Shown here piece by piece: positions 44,301-52,977 of a DNA stretch of 64,000 nt. A program made the position numbers and the translations under genes. Numbering within the stretch: position 1 is the stretch's first letter; each line of letters starts with the position of its first letter. Source of the stretch: Saccharospirillaceae bacterium (GTDB lineage Bacteria > Pseudomonadota > Gammaproteobacteria > Pseudomonadales > Oceanobacteraceae); NCBI GenBank assembly GCA_021208685.1, contig JAJOJJ010000027.1:114802-178801 (forward strand), read 5' to 3'. Below the pieces are notes generated by a model that worked only from the letters and a program-made list of their open reading frames with translations, ran no database searches and was not told the origin of the DNA.

Positions 44301-45080
44301 GATGACGCCGGACGTCTGCGCCATGATGAATTTATGGCCTGGGGGAATAAGCTCAATCAGGCTCTGGCCAACAACCAGTTGCAGGTATTGTGCGTACCGA
44401 TCACCGCGATTCAGGAGCGGCATAAAGGCACCCGCCAGTATGAAATCCTCATCAGCATTCGGGATAAGCATGGCGCTCAGATACCGCCACTGGAATATCT
44501 GCAGGCTGCCGAAAACTACAATCGTATGTATATGCTCGACCGCTGGACGCTGGAGCAACTGGTACAGTGGCTGCGTGACCACCCCGATACGGCGCAGAGC
44601 ATCAGCCGCTTTGTGCTGCGCCTGTCGGGTCACGCCATCAACGATGAAAGCCTGCTGGCCTATATTTTTGAACAGGCGCGCGAAAAAGACGTTCCGGTGA
44701 AGAAACTCTGTTTTGAGCTGAACGAGACATCCGCCATCCGCAATCTGGAAGATGCCGCCGATTTTATGCATGAAATGCGCAGTCTCGGCTGCCAGTTTGT
44801 GCTGTCGGATTTCGGTACCGGGCAATCATCGTTCGAATACCTGAAAGCCCTGCCAGTCGACTACGTGAAGATCGACCACAGCTTTATTGACGGGCTTCAT
44901 ACCAGCTCTGCCGACTACGCGCTGGTCAAGTCCATTCAGGAAATCACCCACTTCATGGCCAAGAAAACCATCGCCGAATACAGCGCGAATAATAATGCCT
45001 GGGAAATACTGCGTTCCATTGGGATCGACTTTGTCGTCGGCGCGCCGGACGAATACCAGCCGCTGGAAAAACTTGGCTGA
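41358..45080 (+). CDS. PilZ-DUF1631-degenerate GGDEF-EAL protein, 1240 aa
   Basis: An N-terminal PilZ domain has both c-di-GMP motifs: R6-E-H-P-R10 (RxxxR) and DYSQSGMHL (D/NxSxxG). A long helical region (about residues 110-800) has DUF1631-like blocks including QLARQIDIPLTF-type, VAPELISDVVSHVAQQQSL and VDKLVQQIYRDLSEQANIDALTGLTNRQHF. The GGDEF domain has RIGSNEFAVLM instead of GGDEF (about 894), and the EAL domain has QYEILISI instead of EAL (about 1027) but retains SDFGTGQSSFEYLKALPVDYVKIDHSFI. Both catalytic sites look dead. The protein is therefore more likely a c-di-GMP receptor or scaffold, binding through PilZ and possibly the EAL fold. No signal or membrane helix is seen. Output unknown. 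Confidence 0.82.
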   Translation: MAVELREHPRFSTYVNARLLLSDGTALDCQVLDYSQSGMHLLWPHGKPQNTAGILTLQLTLDQQPTEIRVEWVFCNEQHAGVRLHQPDDRLFLRLQEFNQSHRNIKKINPEQRQRYLELFRQEAGSLIERLLKLWLPEFLEGTFSKANMARNTAEQQQWLRLEKQSKEKAAAMHQRFSQTLQRQLERWFAGEPEYIAEHQHASGDMRLSLIQQAEFEDWLLAKVTSSHLQSRLAHMTFELRQLLDTLSDASIENGFNPIGPGTITEAFRDSLEKLQLPQEARALAFETFEQIAGGNLQTTYQNLVRQIDIPLTFRYRKPAAEPQSSRRNDSDAATPLPAGSDSATNTEYKTNAAAGNTQPASAQPAPDSEQPLQNFQRHQAEARQAYANIQNLLRLRYQRFEQPGLSQETLPVAAPELISDVVSHVAQQQSLAQGHVREQVEKVLAEKDVSLPAESRDAIDTLEHVTQHLLSSDQVAGFIKPFIERLGWPLLQLMLKDASLLFNPDHPGRQVLNQLAKLGQLTTSGEAQVASRLQGMIDPVVQNISHDENTLDELLESLQGLVTGAERKARQNAERVAQAAEGEHKLQKVRRQIEHLVGKDSSDRTLPSCVVEWLQQGWQQMLCLLLLREGPDSKRFQGAVKLYRQVLALFRPENSGRRELLNRFQPMMDLARAELDRLNGSLPEHQRWHDEIIAAAEIHLNQGEIREAIDLPTFVARPAEVVPEGRGMRRAMNLQVGDWLLLVEQDQSASIVWIAQDASKFACVNHSGMKVIDFTLAELARAFDEGRVKRMYEQDESAVDQGVDKLVQQIYRDLSEQANIDALTGLTNRQHFLRLLQERFQASLRNPAPCTLAMIDIDQFKLINKNYGVDGGDACLQAVATMLEDQCPDALCARIGSNEFAVLMNHADMEQAEARAKLLKKTVEETAISSADDRFHIHISVGLAAMNADITDASDLIEQAESACLIAKEKGGSRIVQYEFDDAGRLRHDEFMAWGNKLNQALANNQLQVLCVPITAIQERHKGTRQYEILISIRDKHGAQIPPLEYLQAAENYNRMYMLDRWTLEQLVQWLRDHPDTAQSISRFVLRLSGHAINDESLLAYIFEQAREKDVPVKKLCFELNETSAIRNLEDAADFMHEMRSLGCQFVLSDFGTGQSSFEYLKALPVDYVKIDHSFIDGLHTSSADYALVKSIQEITHFMAKKTIAEYSANNNAWEILRSIGIDFVVGAPDEYQPLEKLG

Positions 45081-45178
45081 TACATCGGTAGCAGATGGCC
45101 TGAGCAGGTAATGAAACCGCAAGGATAACCAGTGTACAATCCGCGCTCCTTAAAGCAGCGCTCTGGTTCTGAAGCGGT

Positions 45179-46012
45179 ATGAAAACGATTGTCAGTCTAA
45201 TGTTATTCGGGTTGCTCAGCGCCTGTTCGGTCAGCAACCTGCCCGGCAACCTGTCGCGCTCAATGATGAATCAGGATGACCCTGCCATTGTTGCTGCCGG
45301 TGCTCCGGCCTACCTGTTACTGCTCGACGCTTTAATCCTTACTTACCCCGACAACGAAGATTTCCTGCTCGCCGGCTCGCGCCTGTACGGCGCCTATGCC
45401 GGCGTCTTTGCTCAGGATCCGGATCAGGCCAAACGCATGGCCGATAAAGCCATTGGCTATGCCCGCCGTGCACTGTGCGAATACGATGAAGATGCCTGCA
45501 CCCTGATCGATGGACCGCAGGATAAGATCCTGCCTGGTCTGCAGGATGATTATGATGCCGACGATATCGCCGTGTTCTACGCCATGGCAGCCGCCTGGGC
45601 TGGCTGGATTCAGGCCAACAGCGATGACTGGAATGCCATCGCTCAGCTCGGCAAAGTCAAAACCCTGATGCAATGGGTTGCCAGCCAAAACCCCGGTTAC
45701 GACCACGCCACCGTTCAGGTGTACCTCGGCGTACTGGAAACCCAGCTGCCGCCATCACTGGGCGGCAAACCGGAACTGGGACGGGAATATTTCGAACGCG
45801 CCATCCAGATGACCAACGGTGAGAACCTGATGGCTAAGGTACTGTACGCCAAGCAATACGCCCGTCTGATGTTTGAGCAGGAATTGCACGACCGTTTATT
45901 ACAGGAAGCTCTGGACGCCGATCCTCACAGCGAAGGGCTTACCCTGATCAACCGCCTGGCTCAACGTCAGGCCGCTGCTTTATTAGCCGAATCCCCTGAC
46001 TATTTTGAGTGA
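45179..46012 (+). CDS. tatT: TRAP-associated TPR lipoprotein TatT
   Basis: The 277-residue lipoprotein starts MKTIVSLMLFGLLSACSVSNLPGN (lipobox LSAC). It continues with a helical region: DDPAIVAAGAPAYLLLLDALILTYPDNEDFLLAGSRLYGAYAGVFAQDPDQAKRMADKAIGYARRALCEYDEDAC, then WASQNPGYDHATVQVYLGVLETQLPPSLGGKPELGREYFERAIQMTNGENLMAKVLYAKQYARLMFEQELHDRLLQEAL. This is the TatT pattern first characterised in Treponema pallidum (Tp0956), where TatT forms a complex with the TRAP binding protein. A -10-like TACAAT lies about 39 bases upstream. It precedes dctP by six bases, so one operon encodes the full TatT-P-Q-M system. Confidence 0.85.
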   Translation: MKTIVSLMLFGLLSACSVSNLPGNLSRSMMNQDDPAIVAAGAPAYLLLLDALILTYPDNEDFLLAGSRLYGAYAGVFAQDPDQAKRMADKAIGYARRALCEYDEDACTLIDGPQDKILPGLQDDYDADDIAVFYAMAAAWAGWIQANSDDWNAIAQLGKVKTLMQWVASQNPGYDHATVQVYLGVLETQLPPSLGGKPELGREYFERAIQMTNGENLMAKVLYAKQYARLMFEQELHDRLLQEALDADPHSEGLTLINRLAQRQAAALLAESPDYFE

Positions 46013-46018
46013 GATCCT

Positions 46019-47020
46019 ATGAAACTGATCACCGCCGTGGCGCTGACCCTGAGCTTGCTGAGTCCGTTTTCTCAGGCCGCCACCACCCTGAAAATTGCCA
46101 CCCTTGCTCCGGATGGCACCGGCTGGATGAAGCTGATGCGTCAGGCCGCTGACGAGATCAATACCGAAACCGAAGGCCGGGTCAAAATTAAATATTTCCC
46201 CGGTGGTGTGCAGGGCAGCGACAAAAGCGTACTGCGCAAAATGCAGATCCGTCAGTTACAGGGCGGCGCCGTATCCTCCGGCGCCATGGCCCACATTACC
46301 AACGTAACGCAAATCTACAGCCTGCCATTTACCTTCCGCAATCTGGATGAAGTTCGTGCCGTACGCGCCGAATACGATCACCACATTGCTGCCGCCCTGC
46401 AGGAGAAAGGCTATGTACTGCTGGGACTGTCGGAAGGTGGCTTCGCTTACCTGATGTCCAACCAACCCATCAAAACCTCCGTCGATGCCCGCAGCCAGAA
46501 AGTATGGGTTCCGGAAGGCGACATCATCAGCCAGACGACCTTCGAGAACGGCCAGGTCGAGCCGATTTCCCTGCCGGTATCCGATGTGTACACCAGCCTG
46601 CAAACCGGCCTGATTGATACTGTCGCCGTCAATGCCACCTCCGCCATCGCCATGCAATGGCACACCAAACTGAGCTATGCCACCGACTTCCCGCTGGTGT
46701 TTCTGTTCGGCATGCTGGTAGTCGATGAACGCGCCTTCAGTAAAATCGATGCCGCCGACCAGGCCGCCGTCAAACGCCTGATGGCAGCCGCTTTCCGTGC
46801 CATGGATGTGCAGAACGAAAAAGATGAAAAAAGCGCACGCGAAGCCCTCATCAACAATGGCATGCAGTTTGTCGAGCTGAGCGAAGAAGACAAAACGGCC
46901 TGGCGCAAAATGGCTCAGGACAGTATCGATGCCCTGCGTGAAAAATCCGTCTACCCGGCCGATCTCTACAATCAGCTGAAACAAAGCCTGGAAAACAAAC
47001 GTCAGGCGGCTGCACTCTGA
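46019..47020 (+). CDS. dctP: TRAP transporter substrate-binding protein (DctP family)
   Basis: The 333-residue periplasmic protein has a signal peptide (MKLITAVALTLSLLSPFSQA) and a mature start TTLKIATLAPDGTGWMKLMRQAADEINTETEGRVKIKYFPGGVQGSDKSVLRKMQIRQLQGGAVSSGAMAHI. Later VYTSLQTGLIDTVAVNATSAIAMQWHTKLSYATDFP matches the TRAP conserved G-x-I-D-x-x and Asn/Trp region. Such proteins bind organic acids or other anions by an Arg-carboxylate contact. The TatT association suggests a possibly lipid-like or hydrophobic ligand (family knowledge), but the substrate is unknown. It overlaps dctQ at 47020. Confidence 0.93.
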   Translation: MKLITAVALTLSLLSPFSQAATTLKIATLAPDGTGWMKLMRQAADEINTETEGRVKIKYFPGGVQGSDKSVLRKMQIRQLQGGAVSSGAMAHITNVTQIYSLPFTFRNLDEVRAVRAEYDHHIAAALQEKGYVLLGLSEGGFAYLMSNQPIKTSVDARSQKVWVPEGDIISQTTFENGQVEPISLPVSDVYTSLQTGLIDTVAVNATSAIAMQWHTKLSYATDFPLVFLFGMLVVDERAFSKIDAADQAAVKRLMAAAFRAMDVQNEKDEKSAREALINNGMQFVELSEEDKTAWRKMAQDSIDALREKSVYPADLYNQLKQSLENKRQAAAL

Positions 47021-47505
47021 TGAAACAATGGCTGCATACCCTGCATCGCATCGAAGACGGTGTGCTGGTGCTGCTACTGCTGGCAATGATCATACTCGCC
47101 GGCGTTGATATTCTCGCCCGCTCCCTGTTTGGCGGCGGCATCGTCTGGGTGCAGCCACTGCTGCGTGTCATGGTTCTGTGGCTGGGCCTGCTGGGCGCCT
47201 TGCTGGCAACCCGCTCACGTGAACACATTGCCATCGATCTGATTAACCGGCTGGCCGGTGAGCAAACCCGGCGCTGGCTGGCCGTACTGACGTCAGCCTT
47301 TGCAGCCTTCATCTGTCTGCTGATCGCCTGGCATTCCCAGGCCTTTGTGCGCTTTGCGTTTGAGTTCGGCGATATAGCGTTCGGACGCATACCCGCCTGG
47401 CCGCTGCAACTGGTGATACCGCTCAGCTTCACGCTTATGGGTCTGCGATTCGCCCTGCAGTGCATTGGCGAGCTGCTGGGTAAATCACAGGAGGCCAGCG
47501 CATGA
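47020..47505 (+). CDS. dctQ: TRAP transporter small permease DctQ
   Basis: The 161-residue protein has the four-helix DctQ topology: VLLLLAMIILAGVDILARS, LLRVMVLWLGLLGALLATRSREHIAIDLINRL, AVLTSAFAAFICLLIAWHSQAF and WPLQLVIPLSFTLMGLRFALQCIG. The R-S-R-E-H-I-A-I-D block is typical. It overlaps dctP by one base and dctM by four, consistent with coupled translation. Confidence 0.92.
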   Translation: MKQWLHTLHRIEDGVLVLLLLAMIILAGVDILARSLFGGGIVWVQPLLRVMVLWLGLLGALLATRSREHIAIDLINRLAGEQTRRWLAVLTSAFAAFICLLIAWHSQAFVRFAFEFGDIAFGRIPAWPLQLVIPLSFTLMGLRFALQCIGELLGKSQEASA

Positions 47506-48779
47506 GCATTCTGGTTCCGCTGGTATTATTGCTGCTGGCGTTAGCTGGCGCACCGTTGTTTACGGTAATCGCTGCCAGTGCAATGTGGGGGTTCTGGCAG
47601 ACCGATGTGGATCTGCAAACCATGGCCATCAGCATCTATCAGATTGCTGAAATGCCAGTATTGATTGCCATTCCACTGTTTACCTTCGCCGGTTATCTGT
47701 TAGGTGAAAGCAAGGCACCGCAACGCCTGGTGCGCATTACCGATGCCTTCCTCGGCTGGATGCCCGGAGGGCTGGCCATTGTTGCACTCGCCGCCTGCGC
47801 GCTGTTCACCGCATTTACCGGCGCGTCCGGTGTCACCATTGTTGCGCTTGGCGCGCTGCTGGTACCGGCGCTGCAAAAGGCTGGCTACAAAGAATCCTTC
47901 AACCTTGGACTGGTCACGACATCGGGCAGTCTGGGGCTGTTATTTGCGCCCTCCCTGCCATTGATTCTCTACGGTGTCGTAGCCCAGCAAATGGCCCTGG
48001 AAACCCCCGTCAGCATTGACGATTTGTTCCTCGCCGGCCTGCTGCCCGGTCTGCTGATGCTGTTTGCCCTGTCGCTGTACAGCGCCTGGCAGTCACGGGG
48101 TAATGAACGCAATCATCATCCGTTTGATAAAGCCGAAGCCTGGGCCGCCATCAAAGACAGCGCCTGGGAAATTCCTCTGCCGTTTGTTGTGCTTGGCGGG
48201 ATTTACAGCGGCTTCTTCGCCGTGTCGGAAGCAGCCGCCCTGACAGCCTTTTATGTGCTGATTGTCAGCGTCATTATCCGCCGTGAAATCAGCCTCACCC
48301 AGCTGCCGCTGGTGATGCGCGATTCGATGAAACTGGTCGGTGCTATTTTGCTGATTCTGGCCGTTTCCATGGCATCCACCAATTACATGATTGATGCGGG
48401 CGTACCGGAACAGATTTTTGGTTTTATCCAGCAACACGTCAGCGATGCTTTCACCTTCCTGCTGCTGCTGACCATCTTCCTGCTGATTCTGGGCATGATG
48501 CTCGACATCTTCTCTGCCATCGTCATTATGATTCCGATCATCCTGCCAATCGCCATTGAATACGGTATTCACCCAATTCATCTCGGTATTCTGTTTCTGG
48601 CCAATATGCAGCTCGGTTACTTCACCCCCCCCGTTGGAATGAACCTGTTTATTGCCAGCTTCCGCTTCAATAAACCCGTGATGACGCTGTACCGTGCGAC
48701 CATCCCGTTCTTCTTTATTCTGTTGGCCTGTGTGCTGGTGATTACTTACTGGCCCGGCCTCAGCCTTGCCCTGCTGTAA
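47502..48779 (+). CDS. dctM: TRAP transporter large permease DctM
   Basis: The 425-residue protein has about twelve membrane helices and the family landmarks FTAFTGASGVTIVALGALLVPALQKAGYKESFNLGLVTTSGSLGLLFAPSLPLILYGVV. It also has ILGMMLDIFSAIVIMIPIILPIAIEYGIHPIHLGILFLANMQLGYFTPPVGMNLFIASF. It forms the Na+- or H+-driven channel with DctQ. A hairpin terminator follows at 48784. Confidence 0.95.
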   Translation: MSILVPLVLLLLALAGAPLFTVIAASAMWGFWQTDVDLQTMAISIYQIAEMPVLIAIPLFTFAGYLLGESKAPQRLVRITDAFLGWMPGGLAIVALAACALFTAFTGASGVTIVALGALLVPALQKAGYKESFNLGLVTTSGSLGLLFAPSLPLILYGVVAQQMALETPVSIDDLFLAGLLPGLLMLFALSLYSAWQSRGNERNHHPFDKAEAWAAIKDSAWEIPLPFVVLGGIYSGFFAVSEAAALTAFYVLIVSVIIRREISLTQLPLVMRDSMKLVGAILLILAVSMASTNYMIDAGVPEQIFGFIQQHVSDAFTFLLLLTIFLLILGMMLDIFSAIVIMIPIILPIAIEYGIHPIHLGILFLANMQLGYFTPPVGMNLFIASFRFNKPVMTLYRATIPFFFILLACVLVITYWPGLSLALL

Positions 48780-48783
48780 TAGC

Positions 48784-48812
48784 GCAGACGCCCTGAGACG
48801 GGCGTCTGACCC
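48784..48812 (+). terminator. Terminator of the TRAP operon
   Basis: CAGACGCCC and GGGCGTCTG form a 9-bp GC-rich stem around TGAGAC. The tract after it (ACCCTTCTTT) is only partly U-rich, so termination strength is moderate. Confidence 0.6.
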
Positions 48813-48873
48813 TTCTTTACAGCCACTTGCCCAATCTGACATGGCGAAGGGTTATTGTAGCGCTTCATGATCG

Positions 48874-48935
48874 TGCTCAGGGATGAGCATTCTTCCTAAA
48901 GCGTTGTTTGCGGGTTAATCTTGACCCGCTTTTTT
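48874..48935 (+). ncRNA. Two stem-loops plus U-run: candidate small RNA or leader attenuator
   Basis: TGCTCA-GGGA-TGAGCA (48874-48889) is a tight hairpin. GCGGGT...ACCCGC (48910-48929) is followed by six T, which has the form of a rho-independent terminator. It ends 40 bases before the start of the hydrolase gene and well after the TRAP operon's own terminator. The arrangement suits either a short RNA encoded in the gap or a leader that attenuates the hydrolase gene. No convincing promoter can be named. Confidence 0.4.
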
Positions 48936-48975
48936 ACTGATCTCACCAGAATTAATAATAATTACAGGAATACTT

Positions 48976-49881
48976 ATGGCCAGCCTGACTGCTCGCCTGA
49001 CGCGTGCCGTATTGCGCTCTCAGGTACAACCAACATTCACCCCCGGCTTCGGCCTGGAACGTCAGCGCCGGCGTTTAAATACCTTGCAACAGCTGATGCC
49101 CATGCCGTTTGGCGTACGCAGACAGATCACCCCCTGCGGCGGCGTTCCCGCCTGGCGACTGACGCCCACATCCGTCCAGGATGCAGGGCACGCTCAGCAC
49201 GCGGAAACAAGCGTAATGCTGTATCTGCACGGTGGTGGCTATATCGTCGGCTCACCGACCAGCCATGGCGAAATGGTCGCCCGTATCGCCCGCCAGTGCG
49301 GTCTCGATTCCTGGCTGATTGACTACCGTCTGGCGCCCGAACATCCTGCACCAGCTGCGCTTGAAGATGCGCTGAGTGCTTACCGCACGCTCTGTACACA
49401 AGGTCCTGTCATCATCGCTGGCGATTCAGCTGGCGGAGGTCTCAGCCTTGCTTTAACGGCTGCAATTATCAGACTGCAACTACCCCGTCCCAAAGCTCTG
49501 GTCCTCTTCTCACCCTGGGCTGATCTGAGTTGCAGTGGTGCGTCAATCTGCGAAAGGGAACAGCGTGAAGTGATGCTGAAAACGGATTGGCTGCGCTTTG
49601 CGGCTGAACACTATGCCGGAGATCAGGATCTGGACAGTCCGCATGTATCCCCCCTCCATGCTGACTTCAGTGGCTTTCCACCAACACTGATCCAGGTTGG
49701 CAGCGAAGAAATCCTGTACGATGACAGTGTCCGCCTCGCTCAGCGCATGCGGCATGCAGGCGTTGACGTAACACTGAGCGAATATCCGCACATGTGGCAT
49801 GTATTCCAACTGCATGCCGCCTATATGCCTGAAGCGCGCAAGGCGCTGAATGAAATGGCCGCCTTCACCAGCAAGTGTTAA
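48976..49881 (+). CDS. Alpha/beta hydrolase, HSL-like (esterase/lipase)
   Basis: The 301-residue protein has the oxyanion-hole motif LYLHGGGYIVGSP (about residue 90), the nucleophile elbow GDSAGGGLS, the Asp-loop region and a C-terminal His in YPHMWHVFQ. The HGGG and GDSAGG motifs and length place it in the hormone-sensitive-lipase (family IV) esterases, which hydrolyse short-chain esters. The N-terminus is poorly conserved and may anchor peripherally (no signal peptide). GGAATACTT before the ATG is a fair ribosome-binding site. Confidence 0.9.
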   Translation: MASLTARLTRAVLRSQVQPTFTPGFGLERQRRRLNTLQQLMPMPFGVRRQITPCGGVPAWRLTPTSVQDAGHAQHAETSVMLYLHGGGYIVGSPTSHGEMVARIARQCGLDSWLIDYRLAPEHPAPAALEDALSAYRTLCTQGPVIIAGDSAGGGLSLALTAAIIRLQLPRPKALVLFSPWADLSCSGASICEREQREVMLKTDWLRFAAEHYAGDQDLDSPHVSPLHADFSGFPPTLIQVGSEEILYDDSVRLAQRMRHAGVDVTLSEYPHMWHVFQLHAAYMPEARKALNEMAAFTSKC

Positions 49882-49902
49882 CGCGGTGGAAAAGAGCCAA
49901 TA

Positions 49903-49937
49903 AAAAGGCCCGCAGTCTTACGACGGCGGGCCCTTTT
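49903..49937. terminator. Bidirectional terminator after the ribosomal operon and hydrolase gene
   Basis: GGCCCGC and GCGGGCC form a strong stem with A-rich and T-rich flanks (AAAAA before, TTTT after). It can end the minus-strand rplQ transcript and the plus-strand hydrolase transcript. Confidence 0.85.
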
Positions 49938-49952
49938 ATCTAACGGCCGAAA

Positions 49953-50363
49953 TTACTCAGCAGCTTCATCCTGAACTTCAACAACATCCGCTTCTGCTAC
50001 TGCAACCGGACGGTCTACCAGTTCAACATATGCCATTGGAGCGTTATCACCAGCACGGAAGCCACATTTCAGAATACGAATGTAACCACCTGGGCGGGTT
50101 TGATAACGGGGACCCAAATCGCTGAACAACTTACCAACTGCTTCTTTGCTACGTGTACGAGCAAAAGCCAGACGACGGTTAGCAACTGAATCTTCTTTCG
50201 CAAGAGTAATCAGTGGCTCAGCTACGCGACGCAGCTCTTTCGCCTTTGGCAGGGTAGTCTTGATAATTTCATGCTCGAACAGGCTCACCGCCATGTTTTT
50301 AAACATGGCTTGACGGTGTGCGCTGGTACGATTGAAGTGACGACCACTTTTACGATGACGCAT
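49953..50363 (-). CDS. rplQ: Large-subunit ribosomal protein L17 (bL17)
   Basis: The 136-residue protein begins [57 protein letters not shown], the invariant bL17 opening. It ends with the acidic tail [14 protein letters not shown], which is longer than the E. coli form. It is the last gene of the alpha operon, downstream of rpoA, with the strong terminator 16 bases beyond. Confidence 0.97.
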   Translation of the reverse strand: MRHRKSGRHFNRTSAHRQAMFKNMAVSLFEHEIIKTTLPKAKELRRVAEPLITLAKEDSVANRRLAFARTRSKEAVGKLFSDLGPRYQTRPGGYIRILKCGFRAGDNAPMAYVELVDRPVAVAEADVVEVQDEAAE

Positions 50364-50395
50364 GGTTTTATTCCTTAACTAACTGAACGCTCTGC

Positions 50396-51397
50396 TCAGG
50401 CTAATACTTTGTCGTCGTTACGGAGGCTGGCAGGTGGCCAGTTCTCCAGGTGCATACCCAACGACAGTCCGCGTGAGGCGAGAACGTCTTTGATTTCAGT
50501 CAGAGACTTCTTACCTAAATTAGGAGTCTTCAACAGCTCAACTTCTGTACGCTGGATCAGATCACCGATGTAGTAAATGTTTTCTGCTTTCAGACAGTTG
50601 GCAGAGCGAACGGTCAGTTCCAGATCGTCCACAGGACGAAGCAGAATCGGATCGATCTCTTCTTCTTCACGAATCTGCTCAACAACTTCGTCGTTTTCCA
50701 GATTCACAAAAATAGCCAACTGTTGCTGCAAGATGGTCGCGGAACGACGGATCGCTTCTTCCGGATCAATGGTACCGTTGGTTTCGAGATCGATAACCAA
50801 TTTGTCCAGATCGGTACGTTGTTCAACACGAGCGCTTTCAACGCTGTAAGAAACACGTTTAACCGGGCTGTAGGTAGCATCAAGCTGCAGTTTACCAATC
50901 GCCTTGGTCTCTTCATCGCTCTGATTACGCGACTCAACAGTCTCGTAACCACGACCGGAAGCAACCTTCAGGTTCATTTTCAGCTCAGCGCCTTCACCCA
51001 GATGGGCAATAACGTGAGCCGGGTTAGCAACTTCAACACCATGATCCAGTTGAATGTCAGCAGCTGTTACTGTCGCCGGGCCAACTTTCGCCAGGCTCAG
51101 AAACGCTTCGTCACGTTCATGTAATTTGACCGCAACACCTTTCAGGTTCAGCAGGATTTCAATTACGTCTTCCTGTACACCTTCGATCGCGCTGTACTCA
51201 TGCAGAACGCCATCGATTTCGCATTCAACGATTGCAGCACCCGGCATAGAGGAAAGCAGGATACGACGCAATGCGTTGCCTAAAGTGTGGCCAAAACCGC
51301 GCTCAAGCGGCTCCAGAGTCACCTTAGCGTGGGTATTGTTTACCTCATCCACCTGAATGTGACGAGGTGTCAAAAATTCATTAACTGCACGCTGCAT
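50396..51397 (-). CDS. rpoA: RNA polymerase alpha subunit
   Basis: The 333-residue protein has the N-terminal assembly domain ([38 protein letters not shown]) and the C-terminal domain. The latter holds [59 protein letters not shown], which binds UP elements and activators. A flexible linker joins them. Length is close to E. coli (329). It lies between rpsD and rplQ. Confidence 0.98.
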   Translation of the reverse strand: MQRAVNEFLTPRHIQVDEVNNTHAKVTLEPLERGFGHTLGNALRRILLSSMPGAAIVECEIDGVLHEYSAIEGVQEDVIEILLNLKGVAVKLHERDEAFLSLAKVGPATVTAADIQLDHGVEVANPAHVIAHLGEGAELKMNLKVASGRGYETVESRNQSDEETKAIGKLQLDATYSPVKRVSYSVESARVEQRTDLDKLVIDLETNGTIDPEEAIRRSATILQQQLAIFVNLENDEVVEQIREEEEIDPILLRPVDDLELTVRSANCLKAENIYYIGDLIQRTEVELLKTPNLGKKSLTEIKDVLASRGLSLGMHLENWPPASLRNDDKVLA

Positions 51398-51419
51398 AGC
51401 TGCCCCTTAAGTTCCTCTA

Positions 51420-52040
51420 TTACTTAGAGTAAAGTTCCACGATCAGGTTTTCGTTGATCTCTGCTGGGAGATCAGCGCGCTCAGGAACGGCTTTGAAAGT
51501 TCCTTCCATCTTACCTGCATTGACATCAATCCACGCACAATCAGTGCGCTGTGCTGCCAGCTCAAGAGCAGTTTTAATACGATCCTGATTTTTCGCTTTC
51601 TCACGAATCGTAACCACATCGCCGCTCTTAACGTTGAACGAAGGAACGTTCACAGTCTGACCATTCACAGCAACTGCTTTGTGAGTGACCAGCTGACGTG
51701 ATTCAGCGCGGGTAGAGCCGAAGCCCATGCGGTATACAACGTTATCCAGACGGGATTCCAGCAGTTGCAGCAGGTTTTCACCAGTTGCGCCTTTACGACG
51801 CGCTGCTTCTTTGTAGTAGCTGCGGAATTGCTTTTCCAGGATACCGTACAAGCGACGTACTTTTTGCTTTTCGCGCAGCTGCAGACCGTAGTCAGACAGA
51901 CGACCGCGACCAGCACCGTGTACGCCAGGTTTGGTTTCCATTTTGCATTTAGTGTCTAATGCACGAACGCCGCTCTTCAGGAACAGGTCAGTTCCTTCAC
52001 GACGAGACAGCTTACACTTAGGACCAATATAACGTGCCAT
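51420..52040 (-). CDS. rpsD: Small-subunit ribosomal protein S4 (uS4)
   Basis: The 206-residue protein starts [39 protein letters not shown] and has the S4 RNA-binding core [46 protein letters not shown]. In E. coli S4 represses the alpha operon by binding its leader; whether this holds here is not shown. It follows rpsK by 12 bases. Confidence 0.98.
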   Translation of the reverse strand: MARYIGPKCKLSRREGTDLFLKSGVRALDTKCKMETKPGVHGAGRGRLSDYGLQLREKQKVRRLYGILEKQFRSYYKEAARRKGATGENLLQLLESRLDNVVYRMGFGSTRAESRQLVTHKAVAVNGQTVNVPSFNVKSGDVVTIREKAKNQDRIKTALELAAQRTDCAWIDVNAGKMEGTFKAVPERADLPAEINENLIVELYSK

Positions 52041-52052
52041 ATTTCTGCCTCC

Positions 52053-52442
52053 TTATACGCGACGCTTCTTAGGTGGACGACAGCCGTTATGTGGGATCGG
52101 AGTAACATCAGTAATGTTAGCGATCTTATATCCACATGCGTTCAGAGCGCGGACTGCTGATTCACGACCTGGACCTGGACCTTTAACTTCCACGTCGAGG
52201 TTTTTCAGACCGTACTCTTTTGCTGCTTCACCAGCACGCTCTGCTGCTACCTGAGCGGCGAAAGGAGTGCTCTTACGAGAACCACGGAAACCTGAACCAC
52301 CGGCGGTTGCCCACGACAGAGCATTACCCTGACGGTCGGTGATGGTAACAATGGTGTTGTTAAAAGAGGCGTGGATGTGCGCAATGCCATCGACTACCGT
52401 CTTTTTAACCTTTTTCTTGGTTGATCTTTGTGGCTTAGCCAT
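52053..52442 (-). CDS. rpsK: Small-subunit ribosomal protein S11 (uS11)
   Basis: The 129-residue protein has [53 protein letters not shown] and the conserved end [15 protein letters not shown]. It belongs to the 30S platform. Located between rpsM and rpsD. Confidence 0.98.
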   Translation of the reverse strand: MAKPQRSTKKKVKKTVVDGIAHIHASFNNTIVTITDRQGNALSWATAGGSGFRGSRKSTPFAAQVAAERAGEAAKEYGLKNLDVEVKGPGPGRESAVRALNACGYKIANITDVTPIPHNGCRPPKKRRV

Positions 52443-52514
52443 TTTTAAATCCTGCTTTTAATATCAACACTGCAACAAGTCGAATGCAGCTACACTAAAA
52501 GACCGACCGTAAGA

Positions 52515-52871
52515 TTACTTACGGATCGGTTTGCGCGGACCCTTGCGAGTACGAGCATTCGTTTTAGTACGCTGACCACGAAGTGGCAGACTGCGACGGT
52601 GGCGAATACCACGGTAGCAAGCCATATCCATAAGACGTTTGATGTTCATTTGCACTTCACGGCGCAAATCACCTTCAACCGTATGTTTAGCTACTTCGTT
52701 ACGAACAACATCCAGCAACTCTTCGCTCAGATCACCGATTTTGGTGGTCTCTGCAATGCCAGTAGCGGCACAGATCTGCTGGGCAGTAGTACGACCAATG
52801 CCATAGACATAGGTCAGAGAAATCACTGCATGCTTGTTGTCAGGAATATTGACACCGGCAATACGGGCCAT
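52515..52871 (-). CDS. rpsM: Small-subunit ribosomal protein S13 (uS13)
   Basis: The 118-residue protein begins [39 protein letters not shown] and ends [18 protein letters not shown], the tail that contacts tRNA in the P site. It is the first gene of the alpha group; the 106-base gap to rpmJ may hold an internal promoter. Confidence 0.98.
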   Translation of the reverse strand: MARIAGVNIPDNKHAVISLTYVYGIGRTTAQQICAATGIAETTKIGDLSEELLDVVRNEVAKHTVEGDLRREVQMNIKRLMDMACYRGIRHRRSLPLRGQRTKTNARTRKGPRKPIRK

Positions 52872-52977
52872 GTCTAACTCCGTTACACTTTACTTGATGA
52901 AAGGGCGCGAGATACTACAGTCAGCTCTGAAATAAATCAAGCCATCTGTAATATTCACACCCGACCTTGTCCGGGGA

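Noticed and set aside
43803-44825. 340-residue minus-strand ORF
   Set aside because: It lies antisense to the GGDEF/EAL half of the 1240-residue protein. The plus-strand frame has strong domain motifs; the opposite frame has none.
46256-47086. 276-residue minus-strand ORF opposite dctP
   Set aside because: Shadow of the TRAP binding protein; no recognisable domain and no start signals.
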